The notes: generated from the sequence alone by a model not told the origin. 7,655 nucleotides of DNA from Chloroflexi bacterium RBG_16_72_14 (GCA_001797035.1 MGOE01000022.1:53924-61578), one strand, 5' to 3'. Counted from the stretch's first letter, positions 1 to 6,655 are shown. Program-made: numbers and translations.

Positions 1-1
1 C

Positions 2-973
2 TGGTGGCGGCTCCCCGCCGACCATCGCCGCGACGGGCGCTCCCAGGACGCCTACGACCATCCGGTCGCGCTGGGGGCGGACGGCCCGCACCTCGCCGGC
101 GACGCGCTGGACGGACTCACGCTGCGCACGCCGCGCCCGGTCGTCGTGCTCGCGCTCCACGGCCCGTTCGGCGAGGACGGCACGGTCCAGGCGCTGTGCG
201 AGGCGGCCGGTCTCGCCTACACGGGATCGGGCGTGACCGCGTCGGCGATCGGCATGGACAAGGCGGTCTTCAAGCGGCTCGCCCGCGGCCTCGGCCTGCC
301 GGTGGTCGACTGGCGCGAGGTGCGCGCGGCGCGCTGGGGCCGGGAGCGCGACGCCGTGCTGGCGGAGCTCGAGGCGTTCGCGAGGGGCACCGGCGACCCG
401 CGGCTGATGGTCAAGCCCGCCCGCCTGGGGAGCTCGGTCGGCATGACGATCGCGCACGGGCCGGGCGAGCGGCCCGCGGCGCTGGACCTGGCGTTCCGCT
501 ACGACGACCTGGCGCTGGTCGAGCGGTACCTCGCGGGCGCGCGCGACCTCGAGGTCTCGGTCATCGGCAACGAGCCCGACCGCCTTGAGCTGTTCGGCCC
601 GGGCGAGATCATCTCGGGCCACGAGTTCTACGACTACGTCGCGAAGTACACGCCCGGCATGTCCGAGACCACGCAGACCGCCGAGGTCACCGGCGCCCAG
701 CGGGCCACGATCCTGAAGCTGGCCCGGGACGCGTACCGGGCGGTCGGCTGCGAGGGGTTCGCGCGGATCGACTTCCTGGTGGCCGGCAACGAGATCGTCG
801 TGTCCGAGGTGAACACGATCCCGGGCTTCACGCCGATCAGCCTGTTCCCGACCCTGCCCGCCTCCGGCGGCTACGACTTCGCCGCCGTGTGCCGTCGGGT
901 GGTGGACCTGGCCCTGGAGCGGGAGGCCGCGCGCATCCGCCACCGGCTGACACCCGGCGACCTGCCGCGGTGA
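2..973 (+). CDS. ddl: D-alanine--D-alanine ligase, 5'-truncated by window edge
   Basis: ATP-grasp ligase that joins two D-alanines for the peptidoglycan stem peptide, in the cytoplasm. The frame is open to the left edge and 323 codons are visible. Family members run about 320-370 residues, so roughly the first 45 residues, including the N-terminal glycine-rich start, lie outside. The GTG at 146 is internal, because homologous sequence (WWRLP, DGRSQDAYDHP) continues upstream of it. Visible motifs in order are HGPFGEDGTVQ (from base 158), YTGSGVTASAIGMDK, the ATP-grasp segment VKPARLGSSVGM, the loop YDYVAKYTPG, and the metal/ATP-binding end ARIDF...SEVNTIPGF, with Glu at 806-808 and Asn at 812-814. 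The tyrosine-containing loop is the ordinary D-Ala-D-Ala type and does not resemble the VanA-type D-lactate loop. The stop is 10 bases before ftsQ, so the two genes are probably co-transcribed. Confidence 0.95.
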   Translation, partial: WWRLPADHRRDGRSQDAYDHPVALGADGPHLAGDALDGLTLRTPRPVVVLALHGPFGEDGTVQALCEAAGLAYTGSGVTASAIGMDKAVFKRLARGLGLPVVDWREVRAARWGRERDAVLAELEAFARGTGDPRLMVKPARLGSSVGMTIAHGPGERPAALDLAFRYDDLALVERYLAGARDLEVSVIGNEPDRLELFGPGEIISGHEFYDYVAKYTPGMSETTQTAEVTGAQRATILKLARDAYRAVGCEGFARIDFLVAGNEIVVSEVNTIPGFTPISLFPTLPASGGYDFAAVCRRVVDLALEREAARIRHRLTPGDLPR

Positions 974-983
974 GGGCCCGCGG

Positions 984-1895
984 GTGAGCCCCCGCCTGCC
1001 GGGCCGGGACCGCGGCGCCCCGGTCGTCCGCACCCAGCGGCCCGCGGCGCTGCGCCCCGGCGCCCGGCCCGGCGGCGGCGTCCGCCACACGAAGCCCGTC
1101 CGCCGCCGGTCCGCCGGCCTCACCCCGACCCGCGCGGGCTCGTTGCTGGCCCTCCTGGTGGCCGTGGCCGGGCTCTACGGCGCGGTCTCCTCGGACGCCT
1201 TCAGCGCCCGCCACGTCGAGGTCACCGGTACCACCTGGACGTCCGAGGAGGCCGTGCTCGCCGCGCTCGCCGTCCCGCCCGGCCAGAACCTGTTCTCGCT
1301 CCGGACGGACGTCCTCGAGGACCGCCTGGCCGTGATCCCGGCGGTCGGGGGCGCGGACGTGTCCGTGGCGCTCCCGGACACGATCCGGGTGGACGTCCGG
1401 GAGCGGGTCGCCCTGCTCGCCTGGCGGGCGGCGGGACACACCTTCCTCGTGGACGAGACCGGGCTGCTGTTCTCGAAGCTGGTCGACGCGGCGCCCGGGG
1501 TGGCCGAGCCGCTGACGGTCGTGGTCGACCGGCGGAACGAGTCGCTGGCGCTCGGGGTCGGCGCGACGCTCGACGCCGTGACCCTGGACGCCGCGCTGCG
1601 GATCGGCTCGCTCACGCCCGCCGACCTGGGCAGCTCGTCCTCGCGGCTCGACATCCGGCTCGACGACACCAACGGCTTCACGATCCGGGGGCAGCCGCTG
1701 GGCTGGACCGCGGTGTTCGGGTTCTATACCCCGACCCTGCGGACCACGGACCTCATCCCGGGCCAGGTCCGGCTGTTCCGGAGTCTCATCCTGGGCCAGG
1801 AGGACACCGTCCTGCGGGTGATCCTCGCCGACGACCGGAGCGCCACCATGATCCCGCGGCCGACGCCCAGGCCGTCGCCGACGCCGAAGCCTTGA
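984..1895 (+). CDS. ftsQ: Cell division protein FtsQ/DivIB (POTRA domain)
   Basis: Bitopic membrane protein of the divisome. In this family it bridges the cytoplasmic ring and the septal peptidoglycan synthases through FtsB/FtsL. The 303-residue product has a basic, Arg/Pro-rich cytoplasmic tail (residues 1-50), one membrane segment at about 51-69 (AGSLLALLVAVAGLYGAVS), and a FtsQ-type POTRA domain at about 73-140 (FSARHVEVTG, PPGQNLFSL, IPAVGGADV, LPDTIRVDVRER). A beta-rich extracytoplasmic domain opens with TFLVDETGLLFSKL, and the protein ends in a Pro/Thr tail (RPTPRPSPTPKP). The start is the GTG 10 bases after the ddl stop, since no good in-frame start lies closer to the membrane segment; the ribosome site is weak (GAGG inside the ddl stop region). 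The identification rests on the tail-TM-POTRA architecture and position after ddl rather than on strong sequence identity, which is typical of this divergent family. Confidence 0.9.
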   Translation: MSPRLPGRDRGAPVVRTQRPAALRPGARPGGGVRHTKPVRRRSAGLTPTRAGSLLALLVAVAGLYGAVSSDAFSARHVEVTGTTWTSEEAVLAALAVPPGQNLFSLRTDVLEDRLAVIPAVGGADVSVALPDTIRVDVRERVALLAWRAAGHTFLVDETGLLFSKLVDAAPGVAEPLTVVVDRRNESLALGVGATLDAVTLDAALRIGSLTPADLGSSSSRLDIRLDDTNGFTIRGQPLGWTAVFGFYTPTLRTTDLIPGQVRLFRSLILGQEDTVLRVILADDRSATMIPRPTPRPSPTPKP

Positions 1896-1917
1896 GCGGG
1901 TACGCGGGCCGGGTGTC

Positions 1918-1926
1918 TGGTAGCGT
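1918..1926 (+). promoter_or_regulatory. Candidate extended -10 promoter for sbp-ftsA
   Basis: The sequence TGG-TAGCGT fits an extended -10 box (TGn-TAnnnT) in the 67-base gap after ftsQ. A start site about 7 bases on (near 1933) would give a leader of about 30 bases containing the Shine-Dalgarno sequence GGAGGGAGG at 1944-1952. No -35 hexamer at normal spacing is visible. It resembles the TAGACT and TAGAAT boxes seen before yggT and the tRNA. It is a motif match only. Confidence 0.35.
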
Positions 1927-1962
1927 AGGTCCGACGATCTTCCGGAGGGAGGCTGCCCGCCC

Positions 1963-2286
1963 GTGCTCCTGCCCCTCGTGGGACTGTTCATCGGAATCGC
2001 CGCCGGGTACTTCCTCAACGTCAATGTCAGCTTCGAGTTCTCGCGCTATTCGGCCGTGGCCATCCTCGCCGCACTGGACTCGGTCCTCGGCGCGGTCCGT
2101 GCGGAGCTCGACGGGGTCTACGACAATCGCATCTTCATCAGCGGGTTCCTCACCAACGCGATCGTGGCCGTCCTGCTGGTGTTCATCGGCGACCGGTTGA
2201 GCCTCGACCTCTACCTTGTCGCCCTCATCAACTTCGGGTTCCGGATCTTCAACAACGTCGCGCTCATCCGGCGCCACTTCATCTAG
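1963..2286 (+). CDS. sbp: Small basic membrane protein Sbp (DUF1290)
   Basis: A 107-residue membrane protein of the DUF1290/Sbp family, found next to division genes in Bacillota, Actinomycetota and Chloroflexota. Its molecular role is not established. The family pattern is clear: an N-terminal hydrophobic segment (LLPLVGLFIGIAAGYFL, residues 2-18), then SRYSAVAILAALDSVLGAVRAEL, FISGFLTNAIVAVLLVFIGDRLSLDLYLVALI split across two hydrophobic stretches, and the conserved end GFRIFNNVALIRR. Length is slightly below the roughly 120 residues of the Bacillus protein. The GTG start is supported by the strong Shine-Dalgarno sequence GGAGGGAGG at 1944-1952, ten bases upstream. It lies 67 bases after ftsQ and 54 before ftsA. 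Sequence inside the gene is less extreme in GC than its neighbours, as expected for a hydrophobic protein. Confidence 0.92.
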   Translation: MLLPLVGLFIGIAAGYFLNVNVSFEFSRYSAVAILAALDSVLGAVRAELDGVYDNRIFISGFLTNAIVAVLLVFIGDRLSLDLYLVALINFGFRIFNNVALIRRHFI

Positions 2287-2340
2287 CACAGGCGGTACCT
2301 TGGCCACGCGCGGCCACGCACAGCGAGGGACGACAGGCAG

Positions 2341-3570
2341 GTGGAACGGGAAGCGGTCCTCGTCGGCATCGACGTCGGCACGTCCAAGGTCTGCGCGCTC
2401 ATCGGCGAGGTCGGACGCGACGGGCGCCTGACGATCATGGGCCACGGGACGGTCCCGGCCTCGGGGCTCAAGAAGGGCGTCGTGGTCAACATCGACCAGA
2501 CCGTGCGCTCGATCGCCGATGCCGTCGAGCGCGCGGAGCGCCTGTCGGGCTGGAAGATCGATCGCGCCTTCGTGGGCGTCGGCGGCCAGCACGTCGAGAG
2601 CCTCAACTCCACCGGGCAGGTCGCCGTGACCGCGCACCACCGCGAGGTCACCCGCGAGGACATCAGCCGGGCGATCGAGGTCGCGCGGGCGGTGTCGATC
2701 CCCAACAACCGTGACGTGCTCCACGTCGAGCGCCGCGGGTTCACCGTGGACGGCCAGGAAGGCGTCAAGGACCCGCTGGGCATGAGCGCGCTGCGGCTGG
2801 AGGTCGAGGCGCACATCGTGTCCGCGTCCGCCACCGCGGTACAGAACCTGACCAAGTGCGTCCAGCTGGCCGGGGTCAAGATCGACGAGCTGGTGGTGGA
2901 CGGCCTGGCGTCGGCGGAGGCGGTGCTGACCGAGACCGAGAAGGAGCTGGGGGTCGCGGTCGCCGACATCGGCGCCGGCACGATCGACCTCACGCTGTTC
3001 GCCGAGGGCTCGCCGTTCCACACCTCGGTCCTGCCGGTGGGCGGCAACAACGTCACCAACGACGTCGCGATCGGCGTCAAGACGACGCTCCAGGTCGCCG
3101 AGGAGCTCAAGGTCCGCCACGGGACCTGCGACCTGCGCAACATCGAGGACGAGGAGATCGGCGTCACGGTCCTGGGCGAGGAGGCCGGCCGCACGGTCAG
3201 CCGCGAGGAGCTGTGCCGGATCATCGAGGCCCGGATGCGCGAGACGTTCGAGCTGCTCAAGGACGAGATGGCGCGCAGCGGCCACGGCATGCTGCCCGCA
3301 GGGATCATCCTGACCGGGGGCGGCGCGCAGCTGGCGGGCACCGCGGAGCTCGGCCGCGACGTCCTCCAGATGCCGGTCCGGATCGCCGGGCCGTCGGGGA
3401 TCGGCGGGCTCGTGGACACGATCCAGGACCCGTCCTACTCTACGGCCGTGGGGCTGCTCCGCTGGGGCGCCACCTCGATCGCGATGGGGGAGCCGCTCCA
3501 CTACGAGTCCGCACCCGGCGGCGGCATCCTGAGCCGCCTGCGCAACGCCATCCGCAGCATCTTTCCCTAG
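2341..3570 (+). CDS. ftsA: Cell division protein FtsA (actin-like membrane tether for FtsZ)
   Basis: Actin-fold ATP-binding protein that anchors FtsZ polymers to the inner face of the membrane and recruits later divisome proteins. The 409-residue product has the phosphate-1 loop DVGTSKVCALIGE (11-23), the FtsA-specific 1C/SHS2 domain around 76-165 (FVGVGGQHVESLNSTGQVAV), phosphate-2 DIGAGTIDLTLF (209-220) and the adenosine motif GIILTGGGAQLAG (321-333). A C-terminal amphipathic membrane-targeting helix (about 394-409, GGILSRLRNAIRSIFP) is intact. The GTG start follows GAGGGA (2325-2330) by ten bases and puts the first strand (VLVGIDVGTS) at the expected distance from the N-terminus. Having ftsA argues against a typical actinomycete. 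ftsZ, its partner, is separated from it here by yjbQ and 517 non-coding bases instead of following directly. Confidence 0.97.
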   Translation: MEREAVLVGIDVGTSKVCALIGEVGRDGRLTIMGHGTVPASGLKKGVVVNIDQTVRSIADAVERAERLSGWKIDRAFVGVGGQHVESLNSTGQVAVTAHHREVTREDISRAIEVARAVSIPNNRDVLHVERRGFTVDGQEGVKDPLGMSALRLEVEAHIVSASATAVQNLTKCVQLAGVKIDELVVDGLASAEAVLTETEKELGVAVADIGAGTIDLTLFAEGSPFHTSVLPVGGNNVTNDVAIGVKTTLQVAEELKVRHGTCDLRNIEDEEIGVTVLGEEAGRTVSREELCRIIEARMRETFELLKDEMARSGHGMLPAGIILTGGGAQLAGTAELGRDVLQMPVRIAGPSGIGGLVDTIQDPSYSTAVGLLRWGATSIAMGEPLHYESAPGGGILSRLRNAIRSIFP

Positions 3571-3588
3571 GCGGATGGTTCGCGCGGC

Positions 3589-3635
3589 GTCGCCTCCGCC
3601 TGCGGAGGGCGACCGGCGCGCTCTCGCCGGAGGCG
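3589..3635 (+). other. GC hairpin region after ftsA with two alternative pairings
   Basis: Nineteen bases after the ftsA stop, the arm GTCGCCTCCGC (3589-3599) can fold on GCGGAGGGCGAC (3602-3613) with one bulged G and a very tight loop. The same CGCCTCCG (3591-3598) is also perfectly complementary to CGGAGGCG at 3628-3635, so the two folds exclude each other. No T-run follows, so this is not a standard intrinsic terminator. It could weaken transcription between ftsA and yjbQ, or simply reflect high GC. Confidence 0.3.
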
Positions 3636-3674
3636 GGTGCCGGATGTCCGCTGAGGTTGCCGACCCGGTGTGCC

Positions 3675-4088
3675 ATGCGGTCACTTGAGCTGGAGGTCCG
3701 GACCGGTCGCGACCGAGGCGTCACCGACCTCACGCCGGCCTGCGCCCGGTTCGCCGCCGAGGCCGCCGGGGGCGGCGACGGGCTGCTGTCCGTGTTCGTC
3801 CCGCACGCCACGGCCGGACTCGTCGTGCTCGAGCTCGGGGCCGGCTCCGACGAGGACGCGATCCGGACGCTGGACCGCCTGCTGCCCCGAGACGACCGGT
3901 GGGTCCATCGCCACGGGTCGCCGGGCCACGGCGCCGACCACGTCCTGCCGCTGCTCGCGCCGCCCTCGCTCACGGTGCCGGTCATCGGCGGCCGGCTCGC
4001 GCTGGGGCCGTGGCAATCGATCGCGCTCCTCGATCCCAACGCCGACAACGCGACCCGCCGGGTGCGCCTCAGCTTCCTGGCCGGGTAG
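3675..4088 (+). CDS. yjbQ: YjbQ / UPF0047 family protein
   Basis: A 137-residue protein of the YjbQ/UPF0047 (TIGR00149) family. These are small trimeric beta proteins; the E. coli member has been linked to weak thiamine-phosphate-synthase-like activity, but the physiological role is unsettled. Diagnostic features are LLSVFVPHATAGLVVLE (37-53, usually HTTA or HATA), a run of histidines in WVHRHGSPGHGADHVL (77-91; His85 and His89 correspond to the family metal-site region), TVPVIGGRLALGPWQSIALLDPN (100-122) and the ending RRVRLSFL. The length is normal. The acidic segment after the HATA motif (ELGAGSDED) differs from the common NE.ADPDV form. ATG 3675 is the only sensible in-frame start; GAGG at 3653-3656 is too far upstream to be a good ribosome site, so translation may be weak. 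Lying between ftsA and ftsZ is unusual. No functional link to division can be read from the sequence. Confidence 0.9.
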   Translation: MRSLELEVRTGRDRGVTDLTPACARFAAEAAGGGDGLLSVFVPHATAGLVVLELGAGSDEDAIRTLDRLLPRDDRWVHRHGSPGHGADHVLPLLAPPSLTVPVIGGRLALGPWQSIALLDPNADNATRRVRLSFLAG

Positions 4089-4402
4089 GGCGGGTCCCCG
4101 ACGAGCGACCGCCGGCCCGCTGGTGCGACCGGCCACCGCGGCCAGGCTCAGGTCGAGATACGGGTGGGACTGCCGGTCGCCGCGGCGTCGTCCAGACGCG
4201 CGCGCTGGGGTGGATCGAACCCCGGACGGACGATCCGAGGGGCAGCGCGAGCGCCGACTGCCGCCCGGGAGTCCCCAGCCCGACGTGCGGGACGGCGTGA
4301 TGGCGACGACCGGTCCCCCCAGGGCGGCCCGAACGCCGCCAGTCGCGAGGCGCGAGGGCGAGCCCGGTCCCGGATCCTCCCGGGCCGGAGCGACTGCGGC
4401 GC

Positions 4403-4422
4403 GTGGTGCGCGAGCGCACCAC
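4403..4422. promoter_or_regulatory. Perfect 20-bp dyad, candidate operator upstream of ftsZ
   Basis: Arms GTGGTGCGC (4403-4411) and GCGCACCAC (4414-4422) are exact inverted repeats around GA. The site lies about 40 bases upstream of the candidate -35 of ftsZ. Its size and symmetry suit a dimeric transcription factor. As RNA it would form an 8-bp stem with a CGAG loop, but no T-run follows on either strand, so a terminator is less likely. The matching regulator is unknown. Confidence 0.4.
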
Positions 4423-4461
4423 AACGTGGCAGGGGTCGGCGCGAGATCCCGGCAATCCCCG

Positions 4462-4492
4462 GTGACCACTCCATGGATGCCGCGGGTATACT
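4462..4492 (+). promoter_or_regulatory. Candidate ftsZ promoter
   Basis: A near-consensus -10 TATACT (4487-4492, 5 of 6) lies in otherwise very GC-rich sequence. A partial -35 GTGACC (4462-4467, 4 of 6 against TTGACA) sits upstream with a 19-base spacer. The start site would be near 4499, giving an ftsZ leader of about 107 bases. CGCGG (4481-4485) and CCGCG (4494-4498) form an inverted repeat that brackets the -10 box. A separate ftsZ promoter fits the long gap after yjbQ. Confidence 0.5.
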
Positions 4493-4530
4493 TCCGCGCA
4501 AACCCGTGGGAACCCGTAGTGGCGCCGGAA

Positions 4531-4552
4531 CCCCGGGGGCCGGCACCCGGGG
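4531..4552 (+). other. Hairpin in the presumed ftsZ 5' leader
   Basis: CCCCGGG (4531-4537) and CCCGGGG (4546-4552) make a perfect 7-bp G/C stem with an 8-base loop. It lies between the proposed start site and the ftsZ ribosome site (GAGGAG, 4595-4600). It does not cover the ribosome site, so a role in mRNA stability or pausing is as likely as translational control. Confidence 0.35.
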
Positions 4553-4605
4553 AACGAGCGGTTACCCGTCCTGACGCCAAGTCACGCGCCATCCGAGGAG
4601 ACCCG

Positions 4606-5832
4606 ATGCCGCTGCGGTCGGATTCCGAGAACTTCGCCCTCATCCGCGTCATCGGTGTCGGTGGCGGCGGGAGCAACGCCGTCAACCGGATGATCCTGTC
4701 CGAGATGATGGGCGTCGAGTTCATCGCCTGTAACACGGACGCCCAGGCGCTGCTGCAGTCGGACGCCCCGCACAAGATCCGCATCGGCGACAAGATCACG
4801 AAGGGCCTTGGTGCCGGTGGTGACGCCTCGATCGGCCAGCGGGCCGCAGAGGAGGACCGCGACAAGATCGCGGACGCCATCGCGGACTCGGACATGGTGT
4901 TCATCACGGCGGGCCTCGGCGGCGGGACGGGTTCCGGCGCGGCACCGGTGGTGGCGGAGATCGCCAAGGAGCAGGGCGCGCTCACGATCGGCGTCGTGAC
5001 CAAGCCGTTCAGCTTCGAGGGGAGCCGGCGCAAGCTCGTTGCCGAGAAGTCGGCGGAGGAGCTCAAGGCCAAGGTCGACACGCTGATCACGATCCCGAAC
5101 GACCGCCTCCGCGACGTCGTCCAGAAGAACACCTCGATCGTGGACGCGTTCCGGGTCGTGGACGACGTGCTGCGCCAGGGCGTGGCCGGCATCAGCGACA
5201 TCATCACCGTGCCGGGGCTCATCAACCTCGACTTCGCGGACGTTCGGACGATCATGAAGGACGCCGGCTCGGCGCTGATGGGCATCGGCCGCGCCAGCGG
5301 CGAGAACCGCGCGCTCGACGCGGCGCGCCAGGCGGTGGCCAGTCCGCTGCTCGAGATCAACATCGCCGGCGCGCAGGGCATCCTGTTCAACATCTGCGGC
5401 TCGTCCAACCTCACCCTGTGGGAGGTGACCGAGGCCGCCGAGGAGATCCGCGCCGCCGCGGATCCGGAGGCCAACATCATCTTCGGCACCAGCTTCAACG
5501 AGCGGCTGGGCGAGGAGGTGATGATCACCGTCATCGCGACCGGCTTCGACGGCCGGCGGCGCCCGGAGGCCGCGCGCGCGGCCGCCGGGGAGCGCGTCGG
5601 CAGCGCCACCGGCTTCCGGCCCGCGGCGACCACGGCCGGCGCCGGCGCGACGGTGCCCGCTCGCGACTTCCTCGAGGAGCTGGAGCGCCAGCGGACCGAG
5701 TCGGACGACGTCGCGGCTACGCGCGACGAGGCCGCGGTCCCGGTGCGGACGGTCGGCGAGCCGGCCCCGGTGCGCCGGCAGTCGTACGACGCCGACGACC
5801 TCGAGATTCCTTCGTTCCTTCGCAGGCGCTAG
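4606..5832 (+). CDS. ftsZ: Cell division GTPase FtsZ
   Basis: Tubulin-like GTPase that polymerises into the cytokinetic ring. The 408-residue product starts at an ATG with a strong Shine-Dalgarno GAGGAG five bases upstream. The frame is open further upstream, but that part has no FtsZ-like sequence. Key elements are VIGVGGGGSNAVNRM (15-29), NTDAQAL (43-49), the tubulin signature GGGTGSG (105-111), FSFEGSRR (136-142) and the T7 synergy loop NLDFADV (207-213), whose N207, D209 and D212 match the catalytic positions used in E. coli numbering. The core ends near 317. It is followed by a variable Ala/Arg-rich linker of about 79 residues, then the conserved C-terminal peptide DDLEIPSFLRRR (397-408) that binds FtsA and other tethers. 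Its integrity fits the presence of ftsA in the same cluster. It has its own candidate promoter in the upstream gap. Confidence 0.98.
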   Translation: MPLRSDSENFALIRVIGVGGGGSNAVNRMILSEMMGVEFIACNTDAQALLQSDAPHKIRIGDKITKGLGAGGDASIGQRAAEEDRDKIADAIADSDMVFITAGLGGGTGSGAAPVVAEIAKEQGALTIGVVTKPFSFEGSRRKLVAEKSAEELKAKVDTLITIPNDRLRDVVQKNTSIVDAFRVVDDVLRQGVAGISDIITVPGLINLDFADVRTIMKDAGSALMGIGRASGENRALDAARQAVASPLLEINIAGAQGILFNICGSSNLTLWEVTEAAEEIRAAADPEANIIFGTSFNERLGEEVMITVIATGFDGRRRPEAARAAAGERVGSATGFRPAATTAGAGATVPARDFLEELERQRTESDDVAATRDEAAVPVRTVGEPAPVRRQSYDADDLEIPSFLRRR

Positions 5833-5925
5833 GGACGCGCCGCTCAGGACGCGCTGGCCGGCGTTGCCGGCTGTGCTCGCTCGCTCACGCAATCCTCGGG
5901 CGGATGGCTCACTGAGGCCGGCGTG

Positions 5926-6645
5926 ATGGCGACTGACGAGGATGAGGTCGAGGCGTTCGCGGCGGCCCGGGCTCGGGTGCTCGAGCGGATCGCGGGCGCG
6001 TGCGCGCGCGCGCGACGGGATCCGGCGGGGGTGACGCTGGTCGCCGTGTCCAAGACCGTGCCGGCGGATCGGGTGCGGGCGGCGGTGGCGGCGGGACTGA
6101 CCGTGCTGGGGGAGAACCGGGTGCAGGAGGCCGTGGCCAAGATCCCGGAGGTGCCCGGCGCCACGTGGCACCTGGTGGGCCCGCTGCAGTCGAACAAGGC
6201 CCGCCGCGCGCTCGAGCTGTTCGACGTCATCGAGTCGGTCCACGACGAGGACTTGGCCAACCGGCTCGATCACATCGCCCGGGCGACGCTGGGCCGTCGC
6301 GGTGTCCGGGTGCTGCTGCAGGTCAACGTCGACCGCGACCCCGCCAAGGCGGGCTTCAGCCCCGAGAGCCTCGAGGCCGCGGTCGGGCGCCTCGATACGC
6401 TCGGGGCCCTGGACTTCCGCGGGCTGATGACCATCGGCCGGCTGGTCGCCGATCCGGAGGCGGCACGCCCCACATTCGTGGCGCTGCGAGCGCTGTCCGA
6501 GTGGCTGCGGACCCGGTGGCTCCGCCTGGGACCCGAGCTGTCGATGGGCATGACGGACGACTACGAGGTCGCGGTGGCGGAGGGTGCGACCATCGTGCGC
6601 GTCGGCCGCGCCCTGTTCGGCGAACGGCCGGCCCCGACCGCCTGA
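5926..6645 (+). CDS. yggS: YggS/YlmE family PLP-binding protein (PLPBP)
   Basis: A 239-residue alanine-racemase-fold protein that binds pyridoxal phosphate without known catalysis; the family maintains vitamin B6 and amino-acid homeostasis in the cytoplasm. The PLP lysine is K43 in LVAVSKTVPADRV. Other family motifs are GENRVQEAVAKI (62-73), WHLVGPLQSNKAR (81-93), VNVDRDPAKAGFSPE (133-147), FRGLMTIGRL (164-173) and the phosphate-binding end LSMGMTDDYEVAVAEGATIVRVGRALFG. I chose ATG 5926 because GAGG at 5914-5917 is eight bases away; the adjoining GTG at 5923 is a possible start adding one residue. It lies 93 bases after ftsZ, the standard neighbourhood for this gene in Gram-positive-type division clusters, although ylmD/pgeF is missing in front of it and sepF behind it. 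Confidence 0.96.
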   Translation: MATDEDEVEAFAAARARVLERIAGACARARRDPAGVTLVAVSKTVPADRVRAAVAAGLTVLGENRVQEAVAKIPEVPGATWHLVGPLQSNKARRALELFDVIESVHDEDLANRLDHIARATLGRRGVRVLLQVNVDRDPAKAGFSPESLEAAVGRLDTLGALDFRGLMTIGRLVADPEAARPTFVALRALSEWLRTRWLRLGPELSMGMTDDYEVAVAEGATIVRVGRALFGERPAPTA

Positions 6646-6655
6646 GGCCGGACGG

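Larger units (their letters stand above)
4089..4605 (+). other. 517-base intergenic region upstream of ftsZ
   Basis: No credible gene lies here. The open frames on both strands encode Arg/Pro/Gly-rich products without domains, and third positions lack the strong G/C preference of the flanking genes. The left part (4089-4400) shows only small GC-rich inverted repeats and a tandem CGCGAGG pair (4344-4357). The right part holds a 20-bp dyad (4403-4422), a promoter candidate (4462-4492), two AACCCGT copies ten bases apart (4501-4507, 4511-4517) and a leader hairpin (4531-4552). I looked for tmRNA, RNase P RNA and tRNA signatures and saw none. Confidence 0.6.

Noticed and set aside
146..973. GTG at 146 as the ddl start
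   Set aside because: The frame is open and homologous upstream to the window edge, and a start here would remove the N-terminal Ddl domain.
1786..3684. Long minus-strand open frames opposite sbp and ftsA (also 837-2024, 3681-5633 and 4582-6273)
   Set aside because: They lie opposite well-identified genes and give low-complexity Arg/Ala/Pro/Asp-rich products. Such frames are expected opposite GC-rich coding sequence because stop codons are rare.
4205..4225. Possible tRNA T-arm remnant on the minus strand (GGGGT, TCGATCC, ACCCC)
   Set aside because: The loop register is wrong for a T-arm, no acceptor or anticodon stem can be drawn around it, and no CCA follows. It is a chance 5-7 bp hairpin.
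4164..4574. 136-codon + frame in the gap before ftsZ, a candidate extra gene
   Set aside because: The product is Arg/Ala/Gly-rich, third codon positions are not GC-biased as in the neighbours, and the frame runs through the dyad, promoter and leader hairpin.
3670..4605. Open frame running in phase into ftsZ from upstream, suggesting a longer FtsZ
   Set aside because: The upstream part overlaps yjbQ in another frame and has no FtsZ-like or other recognisable sequence. ATG 4606 has a strong ribosome site and starts the normal FtsZ N-terminus.
5857..5871. GCCGGC-GTT-GCCGGC hairpin between ftsZ and yggS as a terminator
   Set aside because: The stem is only six bases made of a self-palindrome with a 3-base loop and no T-run. 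It is weak evidence in such GC-rich sequence. The GGACGCGC pair nearby (5833-5840, 5847-5854) is likewise short enough to be chance.
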